From NCBI RefSeq assembly GCF_002080455.1, contig NZ_CP020555.1:6686501-6750500 (forward strand): 64,000 nt of DNA, read 5' to 3'. The position numbers and the translations under genes were made by a program. This document shows positions 62,701 through 64,000 of the stretch, piece after piece. The number at the start of each line of letters is the position of its first letter. The first letter of the stretch is position 1. This DNA comes from Streptomyces sp. Sge12 (GTDB lineage Bacteria; Actinomycetota; Actinomycetes; Streptomycetales; Streptomycetaceae). A model generated the notes under the pieces. The model did not search any database. It saw nothing but the letters and a program-made list of their open reading frames with translations, and was not told the origin of the DNA.

Positions 62701-63722
62701 TCGACGGTCTCGCCCTGCTGGACGTAGGTGTCGAAGACGTTGCCCAGCGAGGAGGTGGAGGGGTCCACGGTCACGGGGTACTTGGTGGCCGGGTCCGCGA
62801 GGAACTTCGCGTCCGGGGTGACGACCAGGTCGACCGTGCCCCTGCCCTGGACCACCTTCATCGCCACAGGCACCTTGCGGGTGTGCTCACCGGAGACCGG
62901 ATCGACCGTGGAGTCCCACATCACCGGCGCCGGCATGACCGCGGTCTTCTTGCTCTTGCGGTCGGTGAACTGCACGCTGCCGTCGGCCTGCTGCTCCACC
63001 TTCAGGCCCTTGGCCACCAGCGGCAGGGTGTACGCGTAGTTCTCGCCGGCCGGGCGCTGCTTCAGCTCGACGAACTGCTCGAATCCGGCGCGCGTCGCTT
63101 CGATCACGACGTCACCGCCGGCGACGGCGCCCGTGTACTCGGCGCGGGCACCGTCGAGCTTCGGGGCCGGCAGGGCGCCCTTCCACTGGAGGGTGATCTG
63201 CTGGTCGCCCTCGCCCAGGGTGACCAGGTCGGTGCTGATGAAGCTCGCCGACGGCGCGGCCGAGGGGGCGGCCTTGGCCATCCGCGGGAGGCTGCCCGCG
63301 GCCAGCTTCAGGCCCTGCGGGTGGGCCTTGGACGCCACGGAACCGTCCGAGCCGCGGGCCAGGGTCACATCGACGCTGCGCCATCCGCGCGCCTGCTGGT
63401 CGTAGAAACGGATCGGCCCCGCGGCCACTTCGGTCGTCAGGGTGCCGTTCGGGTTCACCCACGTGGTGGAGGTCTCGGAGCGCTCCGAGACGGCCTCCAC
63501 GCGGTGGCCGGCGGTCCGCGCGGCCACCCGGGCACGCGCGAGGTTGACCTCTTCGGTCACCTTACCGGTCTTGGTCGCGGACCCGGCCGGAGCCGCGCCC
63601 GCCGTGTTCGAGCCCTGGAGCAGGGTGGCGGTCACGATGAGGGCCGCCCCGCCCGCTATCCAGTGCGAGGTACCCCAGGGCCCTCTCCCACGGCGTGGCG
63701 CCGCGGAGAAACGAGTAGCCAT
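59700..63722 (-). CDS. Large secreted DNRLRE / fibronectin III / amidase-domain protein
   Basis: 1340 residues from ATG 63722. A long signal region ends near residue 44 (AGAAPAG). Two DNRLRE-type domains (about 360-530 and 770-920) each have Cys pairs, then a fibronectin III domain (about 930-1020), then a C-terminal amidase domain with Cys in YRGIDCANFVSKSLYYGG and His in YNHTAVVRGI. That pair matches the Amidase_6 (NlpC/P60-like) cysteine amidase group, so it may cut peptidoglycan peptides or be a polymorphic effector. A start 132 nt further upstream exists in frame but lies in the promoter. A lipoprotein gene overlaps its stop. Confidence 0.85.
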   Translation of the reverse strand: MATRFSAAPRRGRGPWGTSHWIAGGAALIVTATLLQGSNTAGAAPAGSATKTGKVTEEVNLARARVAARTAGHRVEAVSERSETSTTWVNPNGTLTTEVAAGPIRFYDQQARGWRSVDVTLARGSDGSVASKAHPQGLKLAAGSLPRMAKAAPSAAPSASFISTDLVTLGEGDQQITLQWKGALPAPKLDGARAEYTGAVAGGDVVIEATRAGFEQFVELKQRPAGENYAYTLPLVAKGLKVEQQADGSVQFTDRKSKKTAVMPAPVMWDSTVDPVSGEHTRKVPVAMKVVQGRGTVDLVVTPDAKFLADPATKYPVTVDPSTSSLGNVFDTYVQQGETVDWSNDTELDLGNPGTKNANGTFRTARSFITWNTAPIADALVSDAKLSLWNFHSGNTDCVAQPWEVWDSAAPSTASRWTNQPAMGTKYATSTETRGNPGCGSAPDGWINADVTTLVQTWASAKAPLSSMGLRATSESVVGQWKRVNSANATSNPPKLTVTYNYRPQTGTKQEAGPPFIQDKTPAWRVETTTPTLRDTFADKDGDTVNGTFQIFDAATNTQVGNTLVSPYVPAGTPASVVVPAGVLQHGRMYRFRTSPYDGTHYSNSWSPWSNWTTFTVSPLPDVPQELQAGAQQTLTPILSAVATSPAQTRVKAEFSLKDAAGNPVPGLVMPPVSVESGSRAALEIPEGKLTDGATYRWSVRACDNVGCSPWSAEQSLTVRQQPLPQMPATQSLTLTGATLAGTSAPTDCDTPGCATPPADQLRIGTADGHLWATHVKADLSALPAGARVTSAKLSLTRSDCTTQCVAQKPGVYELSTAWTAAQSGKDLLAAAGDESYVTDTVLAEVDFGMLVQSWIDRGTNQGIALTVPGTAAAASYHSGTVTDATKRPRLTIEYLPPVTPGAVNDVLATAGDAGLLATWNPPTDTGANGETTYVAKAEKTDGTVVATSEGTVPRAVFTGLDNALSYRVAVTAKNAVGSSPVSRSAPVQGSSVPGGTTRYKDYVQAYLSARNKVVTGVSLTAEEAAAESPHAAVFRDLLGVQEDPVVGTREGLETQNQAYIGASSALADTTVLNGAAGRVLVRSTVVQTVTLRVNGVDEVSENRVYRRFVFNVVAGAAKLESESDDIEAGQTLSTTAAAGSQVTATPAETPEVPTGIDPIALGTDGFPLAGESEAGVRTAAYVNGSGTASWALTHAYDKPEYRGIDCANFVSKSLYYGGGMKMRTGWYKNSNVWWRNPTFSWMPRESRTWAGAQGLFTHLFNYRQPGYVNRSYNLRPGDVLFFLYRGENIYNHTAVVRGIQGGTVKIAQHGYAPLSTLPEIIARNNGDIVEIAALRPRSR

Positions 63723-63850
63723 ACTTCCTCGGTCTTTCGGTGGATCATCGAGTGATCTCGATACAGAGAGCTGCAACGTAGCGCCCTGATCAGGCAGTTC
63801 GATCCGGTAAACGGACAACCGGGACACAACTCGACGGGTAGTGAGGTAAT

Positions 63851-64000
63851 TCACGCCATGGCTGGATCTGGTCCCTCGTCGATGAGGCCCGTGACGTGGT
63901 CGGTGATCATGTCGAGGATGTCCGCCGAGATCCTGTCGTCGCCGAGGACGAGGTGGTTCAGCGTCAGTCCGTCGGTCATGGCGGCCAGATAGCGGGCCAG
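63851..64000 (-). CDS. TetR-family regulator, C-terminal end (5' end outside window)
   Basis: Only the last 49 codons are present, open to the window edge. The helical end LARYLAAMTDGLTLNHLVLG resembles the ligand domain of TetR-type repressors; the DNA-binding part is beyond the window. It lies 128 bp upstream of the large secreted protein on the same strand. Confidence 0.55.
   Translation of the reverse strand: MARYLAAMTDGLTLNHLVLGDDRISADILDMITDHVTGLIDEGPDPAMA

Overview
The window is high-GC DNA with long co-oriented gene blocks, GGAGG-type ribosome sites and frequent ATGA/GTGA stop-start overlaps. Its gene content (type I and II PKS parts, NRPS, a class II DAHP synthase, a DNRLRE secreted protein) points to Streptomyces. 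The decisive marker is a complete streptavidin gene (42547-43107). It differs from the classic S. avidinii sequence, as I remember it, at only about five residues, so the source is S. avidinii or a close relative.

Layout. 1-3027 (+): the end of an NRPS with a terminal condensation/epimerisation-like domain, then a fatty acyl-AMP ligase. 3091-7352: a P450, a Sfp-type phosphopantetheinyl transferase, an MFS exporter and a type II thioesterase. 7349-19192 (-): a one-module PKS, a two-module NRPS and a class II DAHP synthase. 19242-33388 (-): a 13-gene, mostly overlapping block. 33797-35113 (-): a BioA paralogue. 35484-41045 (+): an MFS exporter, ACP, ketosynthase, BioF-like enzyme and acyl-AMP ligase. 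41090-43107 (-): a P450 and streptavidin. 43432-47917: an arylsulfotransferase-like protein, a sulfonate/nitrate-type ABC transporter and an XRE-cupin regulator. 47901-54568: an HTH-NTPase-WD40 protein and small secreted proteins. 54604-59087: an O-methyltransferase, ACP, SchA/CurD protein and FAD monooxygenase, i.e. type II PKS accessory genes with no KS. 59164-64000: a lipoprotein, a large secreted amidase-domain protein and a partial TetR regulator.

Main interpretation. The 13-gene block reads as a pathway to amiclenomycin, the amino acid warhead of the stravidin antibiotics, which poisons BioA (DAPA aminotransferase). Aminodeoxychorismate synthase (PabAB), an AroQ-type mutase and a prephenate-decarboxylase-like enzyme would give 3-(4-aminocyclohexa-2,5-dienyl)pyruvate. 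LeuA-, LeuCD- and LeuB-like enzymes would add one carbon, and a class IV aminotransferase would make the amino acid. A methyltransferase, an ATP-grasp enzyme and a FemAB/GNAT-like enzyme would finish the peptide. A GNAT plus an HDAC-fold deacetylase suggest transient N-acetyl protection. BioA next door is a likely self-resistance copy, and streptavidin removes free biotin, so the region attacks biotin supply at two points.

The least explained part is the 36.8-42.3 kb set (ACP, KS, BioF-like enzyme, acyl-AMP ligase, P450). It looks like a route to a KAPA-like compound and may make a second biotin antimetabolite. No transcriptional regulator was found between 1 and 47.3 kb. I saw no tRNA, rRNA, CRISPR array or transposase. 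Functional assignments come from motif reading only; no database search was run.
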